Source: Fictibacillus nanhaiensis (lineage in GTDB: Bacteria; Bacillota; Bacilli; Bacillales; Fictibacillaceae). Taken from it: 64,000 bases of DNA. The position numbers were made by a program, and so were the translations under genes. Below the pieces are notes generated by a model. The model searched no databases, was not told the DNA's origin, and worked only from the letters and a program-made list of their open reading frames with translations. Positions 52,353 through 61,182 of the stretch are shown one piece after another; position 1 is the first letter of the stretch, and each line of letters starts with the position of its first letter. The DNA lies in assembly GCF_023715445.1 (NCBI RefSeq), contig NZ_JAMBOD010000006.1:1-64000 (forward strand), in the 5' to 3' direction.

Positions 52353-53099
52353 TTAACGGCCTAAAGTCGGAGCCAGCCAGACCTCACCAGTTCCTTCAAA
52401 CACATGCAAATATCCTTCACCGCTTGTAGCAGATCCAATGATGGAAGAAGATGAACGTTTTACCGAAAAGTTGATCTCTCCCTTTCTTAGCAAAGCAAAC
52501 GTACCGTCGACTTGTAGTTTTTCATCATTAAGTTGTACCTTCATGATCTGATTTAATGGAACCGGGCTTTGAAGGACACAGAATCCTGAACCTTTTAGTT
52601 TTGTCTGAAATAATCCTTCATCCCCTTTAATGGACGAAGTTAGTTTTTGCCTTGCAACTCCTAATTGAACAGTCGGCTCTGCTGCATAGAACATTCCTTT
52701 ATCCGCTACCACTTCTTCATCGTTCAAGTCCATTAATAAATAGTGGCCATAGGAAGGCTCTAAGTAGATCTCACCTGTTCCTTCATAAAGCGGTTTAAAT
52801 AGTGATTCATCCGTTAAAATATTGGACGCCATCTTTTTCATAAAACCGCCTACACCGCCTGCGTTGCTTTTCAATTGCAGATCACCCTTCATGAACTGAA
52901 GTGCACCTGCTTCAGCCTGTACAGCCCCTTGCCGAAGTGTAATCCTGACTTGTTTCAGCTTAACTCCTGTTTCTTTTGCGTAATAAGATGAACTTGACCC
53001 AGCATTCGTAATGGGCAGTTGATTATATTCCAGGACTTCAAACGTAGCGCGGCGTCCTTCTTGTTTTTCAATAACTGTAAATAGAGATTCATTCATCAT
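52353..53099 (-). CDS. AIM24/TIGR00266-like protein
   Basis: A 248-residue all-beta protein. Paired repeats GTGEIYLEPSYGHYLLMDL and GTGEVWLAPTLG, with QAEAGALQFMKGD, mark the AIM24 family (tryptophan RNA-binding attenuator-like fold). Function unknown in bacteria. ATG at 53099 lies after AAAGGAGGG. Confidence 0.82.
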   Translation of the reverse strand: MMNESLFTVIEKQEGRRATFEVLEYNQLPITNAGSSSSYYAKETGVKLKQVRITLRQGAVQAEAGALQFMKGDLQLKSNAGGVGGFMKKMASNILTDESLFKPLYEGTGEIYLEPSYGHYLLMDLNDEEVVADKGMFYAAEPTVQLGVARQKLTSSIKGDEGLFQTKLKGSGFCVLQSPVPLNQIMKVQLNDEKLQVDGTFALLRKGEINFSVKRSSSSIIGSATSGEGYLHVFEGTGEVWLAPTLGR

Positions 53100-53198
53100 T
53101 ATCACCCTCCTTTTACTAGCATACCAAAGAGTCTCTTAAGCTAGTCAAAGCATGTTATAATTCACATAAACGATAAAAAAGAGAGGTGTGATTTTTTT

Positions 53199-53540
53199 AT
53201 GCAAAATAAAATCATTCTAGTCACTACAGATTCTTTTGGTACCGGTAACGATCCTGCTCTTGGTGAAAATGTGATGGAGACATATTTCACTGTATTGAAA
53301 CAGCATTCAGACCTTCCAGCAGCTATCTTTTTTATGAATCGCGGGGTTTTTTGCCTGACGGATCAGTCACTTTGCTCACTCCACCTAAAAGAGATCGAAG
53401 AAAAAGGCGTAAAAGTCTTCGGTTGTAAAACATGCGTTGATCACTACAATGTTGAGAACGAACTGGCAGCTGGAGAAATATCCGGAATGGCACACTTCGT
53501 AGAGCTTTCAGCGAAATATGAAGTCATCACGATCGCTTAG
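53199..53540 (+). CDS. DsrE-fold protein resembling the C-terminal domain of selenium-metabolism protein YedF
   Basis: A 113-residue protein. TTDSFGTGNDPALGENVMET, FFMNRGVFCLTDQS and FGCKTCVDHYNVENELAAGE follow the C-terminal domain of the YedF family (TIGR03527), which is tied to SelD and selenium use. The TusA-like N-terminal domain of YedF is absent. The Cys-rich site could carry sulfur or selenium. The assignment is by recalled motif and needs a profile search. Start after GAGAGGTG. Confidence 0.65.
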   Translation: MQNKIILVTTDSFGTGNDPALGENVMETYFTVLKQHSDLPAAIFFMNRGVFCLTDQSLCSLHLKEIEEKGVKVFGCKTCVDHYNVENELAAGEISGMAHFVELSAKYEVITIA

Positions 53541-53559
53541 TACATAGGTTTAATGAGGG

Positions 53560-53588
53560 AGATGGATAAAAACGTCCATCTCTTTTCT
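53560..53588 (+). terminator. Terminator of the YedF-like gene
   Basis: GAGATGGA/TCCATCTC stem followed by TTTTCTT. Confidence 0.8.
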
Positions 53589-53618
53589 TATTATCCATAT
53601 TTCAAAAAAGAACAACCA

Positions 53619-53654
53619 AAAAAATACACCCCAAATGGCTGGAGTGCATCGTTT
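53619..53654 (-). terminator. Terminator of the YggT gene
   Basis: ATGCACTCCA pairs imperfectly with TTGGGGTGTAT on the minus strand, then TTTTTTT. Confidence 0.65.
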
Positions 53655-53661
53655 TATCTAT

Positions 53662-54024
53662 TTATCTGCGTTTTTCTTTTATAATTCTCTTGTCATGTGA
53701 TGTTGGCTCTTCTCTGATTACGGTCTCTCTGTGAACTGGATCTTTCCTGGCTGAAAAAAGACGCTTAAGCAGCATGCCCACAACTCCATATACAATGATG
53801 GCAACAATTGTAGACAGCTCGACAACAAAACCATTCGCTAATTCGATGTTCGGGAAAATGGCTGCGAAAGGAAGCAGCAGCGGCTGGCTTAATCCGTAAA
53901 TGAGCTGTGCGAATGCAGCTCCTTCATTTGCATTGAACAATTGAAAGATAAAGCGTAAAACTAAAATTAATTGTATGATACCTAGAATAAATGAAATTAT
54001 CGTTGCAGGTACGGAACGTCTCAT
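53662..54024 (-). CDS. YggT-family membrane protein
   Basis: A 120-residue protein with three helices and a basic tail. FRRF-like LVLRFIFQLFNANEGA and GLSQPLLLPF match YggT. Related proteins are linked to cell division and cation balance. Start after GAGGGAATTGTT. Confidence 0.78.
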   Translation of the reverse strand: MRRSVPATIISFILGIIQLILVLRFIFQLFNANEGAAFAQLIYGLSQPLLLPFAAIFPNIELANGFVVELSTIVAIIVYGVVGMLLKRLFSARKDPVHRETVIREEPTSHDKRIIKEKRR

Positions 54025-54080
54025 AACAATTCCCTCATTTCAGATGGATTTGCTTTTAAGATACCCGTTAATATTGCACT

Positions 54081-54899
54081 TTAAGCATTTGTGTCACGCT
54101 TTGATGCATTATCGTAGTTGATAAGCCATTTTTGTGTAAAGTCTACAAGTTCGACTTGCGGAATCAGCCGGCAATCCGCTAATCCTGCTCTTCCTTTTTT
54201 AACAGGAAGACCCGCTTCTTCATAATCTTTTCCGATCTCCTCAAATAATTCTTCACGGTAAGAGATTTGCGTGAAAGTCTTCCATACTCGTTTTCCATCC
54301 AAATAAAATGGTCCAGCATTTTCTTCTATTTTTGGCTCCGGAACACGATGTTCTGCTAAATGCATCGTCGTATTTGAGTCATAACCAACGCCAATCAGCA
54401 GCACATAGCCACCGAGTTGATACATTTTTCCAAGCGGCGACTCTTCTCCTAGCGCAAAGTCCAATGTTTGACCGTTTATGATTGTTTCTTTATTTTTCCC
54501 CCACGCTGCAAACGATTCAGTTGGATGGTTACTCCTTATGACACCTGGAAACGTCCGAAAAGCTTCAACAATCGCTCCCATAAAATAAGTGGGTGTTACC
54601 ACAGGATCAAACGCAGGCATTTCTTCTCGAATAACAGGCCACCAATCTTTTGGCACAGGCGGATTCATCCAGCCAGCCGGGTCAGAATAATGCGCTGTAT
54701 GCGCCGGCATTATGAGCGTGCCTTCTTCAGTTATAACATCCATTAAAGCCTGTACGACAGCTACTGGTCCTCCCACTACCCAGCCTAGAGATTTTAAAGA
54801 GGAATGCACGATTATTGTCATACCCTCGTTCAAGCCAAGCTTGCGAAAATCCTCCGCTAAAATTGATCTCGTTTTCGGAAAATCCGTTTTTAATTCCAT
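54081..54899 (-). CDS. Aminoglycoside N(3)-acetyltransferase-like enzyme (YokD type)
   Basis: A 272-residue AAC(3)-superfamily protein. IVHSSLKSLGWVVGGPVAVV, MPAHTAHYSDP and HLAEHRVP give the family pattern with catalytic His. Chromosomal members may act on other amines; actual resistance is not implied. Start after AAAAGAGTGAAAG. Confidence 0.85.
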   Translation of the reverse strand: MELKTDFPKTRSILAEDFRKLGLNEGMTIIVHSSLKSLGWVVGGPVAVVQALMDVITEEGTLIMPAHTAHYSDPAGWMNPPVPKDWWPVIREEMPAFDPVVTPTYFMGAIVEAFRTFPGVIRSNHPTESFAAWGKNKETIINGQTLDFALGEESPLGKMYQLGGYVLLIGVGYDSNTTMHLAEHRVPEPKIEENAGPFYLDGKRVWKTFTQISYREELFEEIGKDYEEAGLPVKKGRAGLADCRLIPQVELVDFTQKWLINYDNASKRDTNA

Positions 54900-54970
54900 A
54901 CTTTCACTCTTTTCAAAATGATGTCCTTACCATTATACAAGCAGATGGATGGTAATGGTTAATGATTATT

Positions 54971-55010
54971 GTTGATTGTTTTTGATTGAATTTGATTGTT
55001 TTTGATTGAG
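54971..55010 (+). promoter_or_regulatory. FruR operator: four TTGATTG repeats at 10-bp spacing
   Basis: TTGATTG occurs at 54972, 54982, 54992 and 55002, one helical turn apart. DeoR-type FruR proteins bind direct repeats of this kind. It lies about 60 bases before the fruR ribosome binding site. Confidence 0.6.
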
Positions 55011-55070
55011 AAATGTAAGGGCTTACGTTAAACTAAAATCAATGAATGCAGACTTTTGGAGGTTTACCCC

Positions 55071-55823
55071 ATGTTAACTCCTGAGAGACATCGAAAGATC
55101 ATTGAACGATTAGGCGAAAAGCAAGTCGTTACGATACAAGAGCTGGTTGAAGCGACATCTTCTTCCGAATCAACTATACGGAGAGATTTAAGCCAGCTTC
55201 AAAAAGAAAAGAAACTTAAACGTGTACACGGAGGTGCTTCTCTTTTACATCAAAAAAGTGAAGAGTTAAGTGTTGTTGAAAAGTCAGCCAGAAATTCTTC
55301 AGAAAAAGAAAAAATCGCTCACTTTGCAGCAAACATTGTGAATGATGGCGATTGTATCTATATTGATGCTGGGACGACAACCCACCTGATGATTCCTCAT
55401 TTGAAGGATAAAGAAATAACAGTGGTAACGAACGGCATTTCACATCTTGATGCTTTGATCGACCATCAGATTACGACATATGTAGTCGGGGGTCTCGTTA
55501 AACCAAAAACAAAGGCACTTGTCGGCAGCGGAGCCCTTAACAGCTTAAGCTCTTACAGGTTTGATAAATGTTTTATGGGAATAAACGGCATACATCTTGA
55601 TGCAGGGTTTACTACACCTGATCCTGAAGAAGCTGCAGTAAAACGCCTGGCGATCTCTCTTTCACAAGAGGTATTTATTCTGGCAGATTACAGTAAGTTC
55701 AATGAAGCCTCGTTTTCAAAGGTTGCTGATTTGAACGAAGCTGTCATTATAACAAACGAATTGGATGAAGATGCTGCGTATGATTTTGAAGATAAAACAA
55801 ACATAAGGGTTGTGACACCATGA
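55071..55823 (+). CDS. fruR: DeoR-family regulator of the fructose operon
   Basis: A 250-residue regulator. The N-terminal helix-turn-helix (IQELVEATSSSESTIRRDL) and sugar-phosphate sensor domain with DAGTTTHLM and VVTNGISHL are present. Most likely represses fruRKA until fructose 1-phosphate appears. ATG at 55071 after GGAGG. Stop overlaps fruK. Confidence 0.9.
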   Translation: MLTPERHRKIIERLGEKQVVTIQELVEATSSSESTIRRDLSQLQKEKKLKRVHGGASLLHQKSEELSVVEKSARNSSEKEKIAHFAANIVNDGDCIYIDAGTTTHLMIPHLKDKEITVVTNGISHLDALIDHQITTYVVGGLVKPKTKALVGSGALNSLSSYRFDKCFMGINGIHLDAGFTTPDPEEAAVKRLAISLSQEVFILADYSKFNEASFSKVADLNEAVIITNELDEDAAYDFEDKTNIRVVTP

Positions 55824-56731
55824 TATATACTTGCACACTCAATCCATCCATAGATTATGTCGCAAGAGTAATAGATTTTAAAGAAGGCCATTTAAACAGA
55901 ACTGAAACTGCACAAATGTATCCCGGCGGAAAAGGAATCAACGTTTCAAGAGTCCTTAAAAGGCTTGGGGTTAATAGTACCGCCTTAGGATACTTAGGGG
56001 GCTTTACAGGAGAGTTCATAAAGGATTTCCTATCGAGCGAAGAGATCACCCACAATTTCATTTCTGTTTCAGATTCTACAAGAATAAATGTGAAACTCAA
56101 ATCTGAAAAAGAAACAGAGATTAATGGACTTGGACCAAGTATTTCTGATGCTAAACAGCACGAATTGCTTGAAAAAATACACACCATGAATGAAGGCGAC
56201 TATCTTGTCTTAGCAGGCAGTATCCCGCAATCCATCGCAGACGATTTTTACGGGGAGATTGCAAAAAAGTGTCTCCAAAAAGGCATTAAAGTCGTTATTG
56301 ATACTACAGGAACAGCCCTAATAAAAACTTTTCCGTACAAGCCATTTTTAATAAAGCCTAACCATCATGAGTTAGGTGACCTTTTTCAAACGAAAGTTGA
56401 GAGTATGGAAGATGCCGTTTTCTATGGAAAGAAACTGCTGAATGAAGGCGTACAGAATGTCATTGTTTCAATGGCTGGCGAAGGCGCGATTTTCCTTAAT
56501 AATGACCAAGCACTTTTTGCAAACGTACCTGCTGGAACTGTGAAAAATTCAGTTGGTGCCGGAGACTCAGTCGTAGCAGGCTTTCTTTCTCAAATCGTCC
56601 GGAACAGCGACTTTCAAACGGCCTTTCAATATGGAGTTGCTTCCGGCAGTGCTACTGCATTTTCTGAAGATCTTTGTAAAAACGAGCTGGTTGAGAAGCT
56701 GCTGAGAGAAATTTCTGTACAAGAGATATAA
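55820..56731 (+). CDS. fruK: 1-phosphofructokinase
   Basis: Phosphorylates fructose 1-phosphate. A 303-residue PfkB-family kinase with the N-terminal YPGGKGINVSRVLKRLG motif, ATP site and catalytic Asp in NSVGAGDSVVAGF near residue 250. ATGA overlap with fruR, 29 bases before fruA. Confidence 0.93.
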   Translation: MIYTCTLNPSIDYVARVIDFKEGHLNRTETAQMYPGGKGINVSRVLKRLGVNSTALGYLGGFTGEFIKDFLSSEEITHNFISVSDSTRINVKLKSEKETEINGLGPSISDAKQHELLEKIHTMNEGDYLVLAGSIPQSIADDFYGEIAKKCLQKGIKVVIDTTGTALIKTFPYKPFLIKPNHHELGDLFQTKVESMEDAVFYGKKLLNEGVQNVIVSMAGEGAIFLNNDQALFANVPAGTVKNSVGAGDSVVAGFLSQIVRNSDFQTAFQYGVASGSATAFSEDLCKNELVEKLLREISVQEI

Positions 56732-56760
56732 AAAATTTAATCTTTTGGAGGGTTGAAATT

Positions 56761-58638
56761 ATGAAAATTACAGATTTACTAACGAAGGATACCATCATAT
56801 TACATCTAGAATCCCATTCTAAAGAGACAGTAATTGATGAACTTATCGATAAACTGCACTCTGCAGGAAAATTAAATGATAAAGAAGAATACAAAAAGGC
56901 AATTTTAGCAAGAGAAAGTCAGAGCACGACCGGGATAGGCGAAGGCATTGCCATTCCGCATGCAAAAACAAATGCTGTCAGCCAGCCTGCGATCGCATTT
57001 GGCCGCTCTAGAGATGGGATTGATTATGAATCTTTGGATGGCCAGGATGCTCATTTATTCTTCATGATTGCAGCTTATGAAGGAGCCAATAATGATCATT
57101 TAGCGACTCTTTCAAGACTATCCAGCTTTTTAATGGATGCCGGATTTAGAAAAAAACTAGATACGGCTGCAACGAAAGAAGAAATCTTGCAAGCTATTGA
57201 TGCAAAAGAAAAAGAGATGGAAGCAGAAGTTGACCCTATCGTGTCAGCCTCCCGTCAAAAAATTTTAGCGGTTACAGCCTGTCCGACAGGTATTGCGCAT
57301 ACGTATATGGCTGCCGATTCTCTTAAAGCAAAAGCGAAGGAAATGGGCGTAAATTTAAAAGTTGAAACAAATGGTTCGAGTGGAATCAAAAATGGTCTTA
57401 CAAAAAAAGATATCGAAGAAGCCGACGCGATCATTGTAGCAGCCGATAAGCAAGTGGAAATGGACCGCTTTAACGGCAAGCATGTTATTCAGGTTCCCGT
57501 TGCACAAGCGATCAGAAAACCTGAAGAACTCATTCAGCAGGCACTCGATCAAGATGCGCCGGTTTACAAAAGCAGCGGAAACTCACAATCTAATGAAAAA
57601 AATAATACGGCTAAACATGGAAGATCCGGATTTTATAAGCATTTAATGAGCGGTGTATCAAACATGCTTCCATTCGTTGTTGGAGGAGGTATCTTGATTG
57701 CGATCTCGTTCATCTTTGGGATTAAAGCATTTGACCCTAATGACCCTTCTTACCACCCAATAGCTGAAGCACTGAATACCATTGGAGGCGGGAATGCCTT
57801 TGCTCTGATGATTCCTGTACTTGCCGGTTTTATCGCGATGAGTATCGCTGACAGACCTGGCTTTGCTCCTGGTATGGTCGGCGGATTCATGGCAGCAACA
57901 GGCGGAGCTGGATTTTTAGGTGGATTGATCGCAGGCTTCTTAGCTGGTTATCTCGTGGTTGGATTAAAGAAAGTGTTCAGCACATTACCTGATTCATTAG
58001 AGGGTATCAAGCCTGTCCTTTTATATCCTCTGTTCGGAATTTTGTTAACAGGTCTGATAATGATGTACATTGTGATCGAACCTGTAAAAGCGCTGAATGA
58101 TGCGCTGACAGTCTGGCTAAAAGGAATGGGAACTGGGAACCTCGTATTGCTTGGGTTAATCTTAGGCGGTATGATGGCCATCGATATGGGCGGCCCTATC
58201 AATAAAGCAGCCTTCACATTTGGTATTGCGATGATTGATGCTGGAAACTTCGCACCGCATGCTGCCATTATGGCTGGTGGAATGGTTCCGCCGCTTGGTC
58301 TTGCTTTATCAACAACATTATTCAAAAAGAAGTACACGAAAGCAGAAAGAGAAGCAGGTAAGACGAACTACATCATGGGTGCTTCCTTTATTACGGAAGG
58401 AGCTATTCCATTTGCAGCTGCCGACCCAGGACGTGTCATCCCTGCAGCAATTGCAGGATCAGCTGTTGCAGGAGCACTTTCCATGGTGTTTGGCATCGGC
58501 CTCCCAGCACCGCATGGCGGGGCATTCGTTATTCCGATCGTAAACGGTAATCCTCTTCTTTACATCTTGGCAATTTTGATCGGTGCAGCCGTGACTGCGT
58601 TTATCGCTGGTTTCTTAAAGAAAGAGGTAAAACAATAA
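56761..58638 (+). CDS. fruA: Fructose-specific PTS enzyme II (IIA-IIB-IIC)
   Basis: Takes up and phosphorylates fructose. In 625 residues: IIA (phospho-His in IPHAKT near 62), IIB near 165-260 (phospho-Cys in VTACPTGIAHTYMA) and IIC with about nine helices (GEGAIPF-type ITEGAIPFAAADP). Order A-B-C is that of B. subtilis FruA. Start after TTTGGAGGGTTGAAATT. Confidence 0.94.
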   Translation: MKITDLLTKDTIILHLESHSKETVIDELIDKLHSAGKLNDKEEYKKAILARESQSTTGIGEGIAIPHAKTNAVSQPAIAFGRSRDGIDYESLDGQDAHLFFMIAAYEGANNDHLATLSRLSSFLMDAGFRKKLDTAATKEEILQAIDAKEKEMEAEVDPIVSASRQKILAVTACPTGIAHTYMAADSLKAKAKEMGVNLKVETNGSSGIKNGLTKKDIEEADAIIVAADKQVEMDRFNGKHVIQVPVAQAIRKPEELIQQALDQDAPVYKSSGNSQSNEKNNTAKHGRSGFYKHLMSGVSNMLPFVVGGGILIAISFIFGIKAFDPNDPSYHPIAEALNTIGGGNAFALMIPVLAGFIAMSIADRPGFAPGMVGGFMAATGGAGFLGGLIAGFLAGYLVVGLKKVFSTLPDSLEGIKPVLLYPLFGILLTGLIMMYIVIEPVKALNDALTVWLKGMGTGNLVLLGLILGGMMAIDMGGPINKAAFTFGIAMIDAGNFAPHAAIMAGGMVPPLGLALSTTLFKKKYTKAEREAGKTNYIMGASFITEGAIPFAAADPGRVIPAAIAGSAVAGALSMVFGIGLPAPHGGAFVIPIVNGNPLLYILAILIGAAVTAFIAGFLKKEVKQ

Positions 58639-58646
58639 AGAGCAAA

Positions 58647-58680
58647 AAGAGGGTTCCCCATTGAAGGGAACCCTCTTTTC
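58647..58680 (+). terminator. Terminator of the fru operon
   Basis: AGAGGGTTCCC/GGGAACCCTCT stem followed by TTTCC. Confidence 0.85.
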
Positions 58681-58740
58681 CTTATGTGGACCATGCTTTT
58701 GGTGGGGCTTTTACAGTACGTGTTCTTTTATTTATTACAC

Positions 58741-58857
58741 GTTCGCCCATTATCGATGGTGTTTCATCCAAACACGTAATAACCGTTTCGCCCCAACGAG
58801 GATCAGTTTCGCCCCAAAGGTTTGAGGTTTCACCCCGTGAAGCTTTATCTTCACCCC
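58741..58857. repeat. Diverged 21-bp tandem repeat between fruA and nhaC
   Basis: GTTTCGCCCCAA-like cores begin at 58785, 58806, 58827 and 58848, exactly 21 bases apart, with looser copies at 58761 and 58741. Because 21 is a multiple of three it keeps an ORF open, but no ribosome binding site supports a gene. Confidence 0.7.
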
Positions 58858-58982
58858 AAGCATTATTTTCCAACTTAAAATTCCGCCTAGAAGAACGTCA
58901 ACAATACAAAGATTTCATAAATAGCGAAGAAAAAGACTCAAAAGGCTTCTTCCATAACCTGATGAGTCTCACTATTCTTACT

Positions 58983-60386
58983 TTATGCGGCTGCATGTTC
59001 GCTTTTGTCTGTTTTTGATTTTTTCTGGCCGATGCTCCAGCCTGTGTACGCAAGCAACAGTGTAAACATTGGTGATAACCAAAGGAACAATGCGTATGGG
59101 ATGTATTCAATAACTGATACTCCTAACGTTGATGCAAAGAATGCACCACTGACACTCCATGGTACGAGCGGATTCACAAGTGTTCCTCCATCTTCTACTG
59201 TTCGCGACAGGTTCTTTAATGGTACACCTGATTTTACATAGGCATCTTTTAACGCCTGACCCGGCAAAAGAATGGACAAGTACATCTCGCCTGCAAGCAA
59301 GTTAATTCCTACTGAGGAAGCCAAGGTTGTTGCAATAAGCTTCCCTGCTTTTTGCGTTGTGTTTTTTACAGCTCCAAACAATAGATCGAACAATCCAAGT
59401 GCTTGAATCACTCCGCCTAACGCTAAGGCAATGACTACAAGCGAAATCGACCACATCATCGATAATAATCCGCCTTTGTTTACGATACTGTCTACTGTAC
59501 CGTTGCCGGTTTCCGTCTGTAAGCCGTTTTGCATAATGTTCATCACTTTTTGTACTGTCAAATCTGGTATCAAGAAAAATGAGACCGCGATTGAAACAAC
59601 CACACCTGCTAATAAAATCGGAATGATCGGAAGTTTTCTAAACGCTAAAACAAGTACAACGATTGGTGATATAAGAGTTACTGCATGTATCGGAAATTCA
59701 TTGGAAAGTACAGATTGAATCTGTTGAATTTCCTCAAAGTTAGCGGCTCCCGTCCCTTTTCCACCAAGAACAAAAAATGCAATAGCAGTTAGAATAAAGG
59801 CGGGTACTGTTGTCCACATCATATGGCGAATGTGATCAAACATGTTCACACCAACAACACCAGGTGCAAAGTTAGTCGAATCTGATAAAGGTGACATCTT
59901 ATCTCCAAAACATGCTCCAGATACAACTGCTCCTGCTGCCAATGCAGGATTCACACCTAACACATGTCCGATTCCCATAAGAGCGACTCCAACTGTACCA
60001 ACAGTTGTAAAAGAACTTCCCGTAAATGATGAAACGATCACTGTAATAAGGAGTGCGCTGACAGCAAACCATTCTGGCTGAATGATATCCATACCATAAA
60101 ACAGCAGAGTAGGAACTGTTCCGCTTAACATCCAGCTTGCAATAACAAGGCCAACTGTTAAAAGAATCATAATCGGCTGCAGACCAGCGATGATGCCATT
60201 GAACATACCTTTTTCGAGTGTTTTCCAGCTGGCTCCAAATACCGCACCAACTGCCGACAATAAAACTAAACAAGCCAGCAATGGAATGTGAGGCTCAACT
60301 TTTGTATATACAAGACTCGTAAACATAACAGCAAAGATCGCTGTAAATAAAACGAGCGCTATCGGTAGTGAGATTTGTTTTTTCAT
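58983..60386 (-). CDS. nhaC: Na+/H+ antiporter NhaC
   Basis: A 467-residue antiporter with about 12 helices. The motifs FTGSSFTTVGTVGVALMGIG and GDKMSPLSDSTN are diagnostic for NhaC; NLLAGEMYLSILLPG lies near residue 360. Start ATG at 60386 after GGAGGAAATATCCTT. Confidence 0.92.
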   Translation of the reverse strand: MKKQISLPIALVLFTAIFAVMFTSLVYTKVEPHIPLLACLVLLSAVGAVFGASWKTLEKGMFNGIIAGLQPIMILLTVGLVIASWMLSGTVPTLLFYGMDIIQPEWFAVSALLITVIVSSFTGSSFTTVGTVGVALMGIGHVLGVNPALAAGAVVSGACFGDKMSPLSDSTNFAPGVVGVNMFDHIRHMMWTTVPAFILTAIAFFVLGGKGTGAANFEEIQQIQSVLSNEFPIHAVTLISPIVVLVLAFRKLPIIPILLAGVVVSIAVSFFLIPDLTVQKVMNIMQNGLQTETGNGTVDSIVNKGGLLSMMWSISLVVIALALGGVIQALGLFDLLFGAVKNTTQKAGKLIATTLASSVGINLLAGEMYLSILLPGQALKDAYVKSGVPLKNLSRTVEDGGTLVNPLVPWSVSGAFFASTLGVSVIEYIPYALFLWLSPMFTLLLAYTGWSIGQKKSKTDKSEHAAA

Positions 60387-60420
60387 AAGGATATTTCCTC
60401 CGTTCGTATAAATCACAAGA

Positions 60421-60458
60421 TTTCACTTACACGCTTAAACGCTTTTATGCGTTGAAGT
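60421..60458 (-). promoter_or_regulatory. Nested hairpin in the nhaC leader
   Basis: TTCACTT/AAGTGAA outer and AACGC/GCGTT inner arms lie between the nhaC promoter and its start codon. Could be an operator or an RNA regulatory hairpin. Confidence 0.4.
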
Positions 60459-60476
60459 GAATGAGTAACTGTTTAA

Positions 60477-60505
60477 ATACTAACGGACTTTACAGATGCT
60501 GTCAA
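60477..60505 (-). promoter_or_regulatory. Sigma-A promoter of nhaC
   Basis: TTGACA, 17 bases, TAGTAT on the minus strand. Confidence 0.7.
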
Positions 60506-60557
60506 CACTTTAAGAGTGGTAAATTAAAGGAGAGAATGATTCCGGAGGGTGCTGCAA

Positions 60558-61028
60558 TTGTATAAAATTCGAAGTTCTGTGAAGGCTTTAATCATCCATG
60601 ATCACCATTTACTCACAATAGAAAAGAAAAGCGAGCGCAATAAAAAATACATTTTACCAGGTGGCGGTCAGGAATTTAATGAAACATTATCCGATGCAGT
60701 TGTCCGTGAATGTATGGAAGAACTTGGTGTGAAAACCCAGGTTGAAGGACTTGTATGGGTGCGAGAGTTTATAAGCAAAAATCACATATCTGATCAGTCT
60801 AAGGACAATCAAGCGCATATTGTGGAGCATATCTTTGAAGCTTTTTTGATGGAGATTCCAGAAAAGTTTGAGCCAATTGTGCCTGATTCCACTCAAACGG
60901 GTGTTGTTTGGCTGCCGATTGACCGGCTTTCGGAGTATAACTTCTATCCTCAGGAGCTGATTCCGATGATTCAAGCGATAAATATCGGTAAATATTTCCA
61001 TAAGGGGTATGTTGGGGATATAAATTAG
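60558..61028 (+). CDS. NUDIX hydrolase
   Basis: A 156-residue protein with the NUDIX box GGGQEFNETLSDAVVRECME followed by ELGV (near residue 36). Substrate unknown. TTG at 60558 sits eight bases after GGAGGG. Divergent from nhaC. Confidence 0.85.
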   Translation: MYKIRSSVKALIIHDHHLLTIEKKSERNKKYILPGGGQEFNETLSDAVVRECMEELGVKTQVEGLVWVREFISKNHISDQSKDNQAHIVEHIFEAFLMEIPEKFEPIVPDSTQTGVVWLPIDRLSEYNFYPQELIPMIQAINIGKYFHKGYVGDIN

Positions 61029-61043
61029 TAGCTAATTACGATG

Positions 61044-61140
61044 AATCCAAAAGTTTTGCTGTTGAATCCACGAGTTTTAGGGGGAAATCCAAAAATTTTG
61101 CTCTTCAATCCAGAAATTACAGGCATTTATCCACGAGTCT
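61044..61140. repeat. Diverged 21-bp tandem repeat after the NUDIX gene
   Basis: AATCCA starts at 61044, 61065, 61086, 61107 and (as TATCCA) 61128, each exactly 21 bases apart, with AGTTTTG-like middles. Between convergent genes. Confidence 0.75.
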
Positions 61141-61182
61141 ACATTTGCCGACAATAAACGACACCACCACTGCCAAAAAACT

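Noticed and set aside
54081-54899. Acquired aminoglycoside resistance gene
   Set aside because: No mobile element or composition change surrounds it and chromosomal YokD-like proteins of this type are common in Bacillus; resistance cannot be inferred.
58686-59018. 110-residue ORF ending in a hydrophobic segment before and into nhaC
   Set aside because: The first half is the 21-bp repeat in translation. The last ~45 residues look protein-like (RLEERQQYKDF...) but have no start or ribosome binding site and overlap nhaC; at best a remnant.
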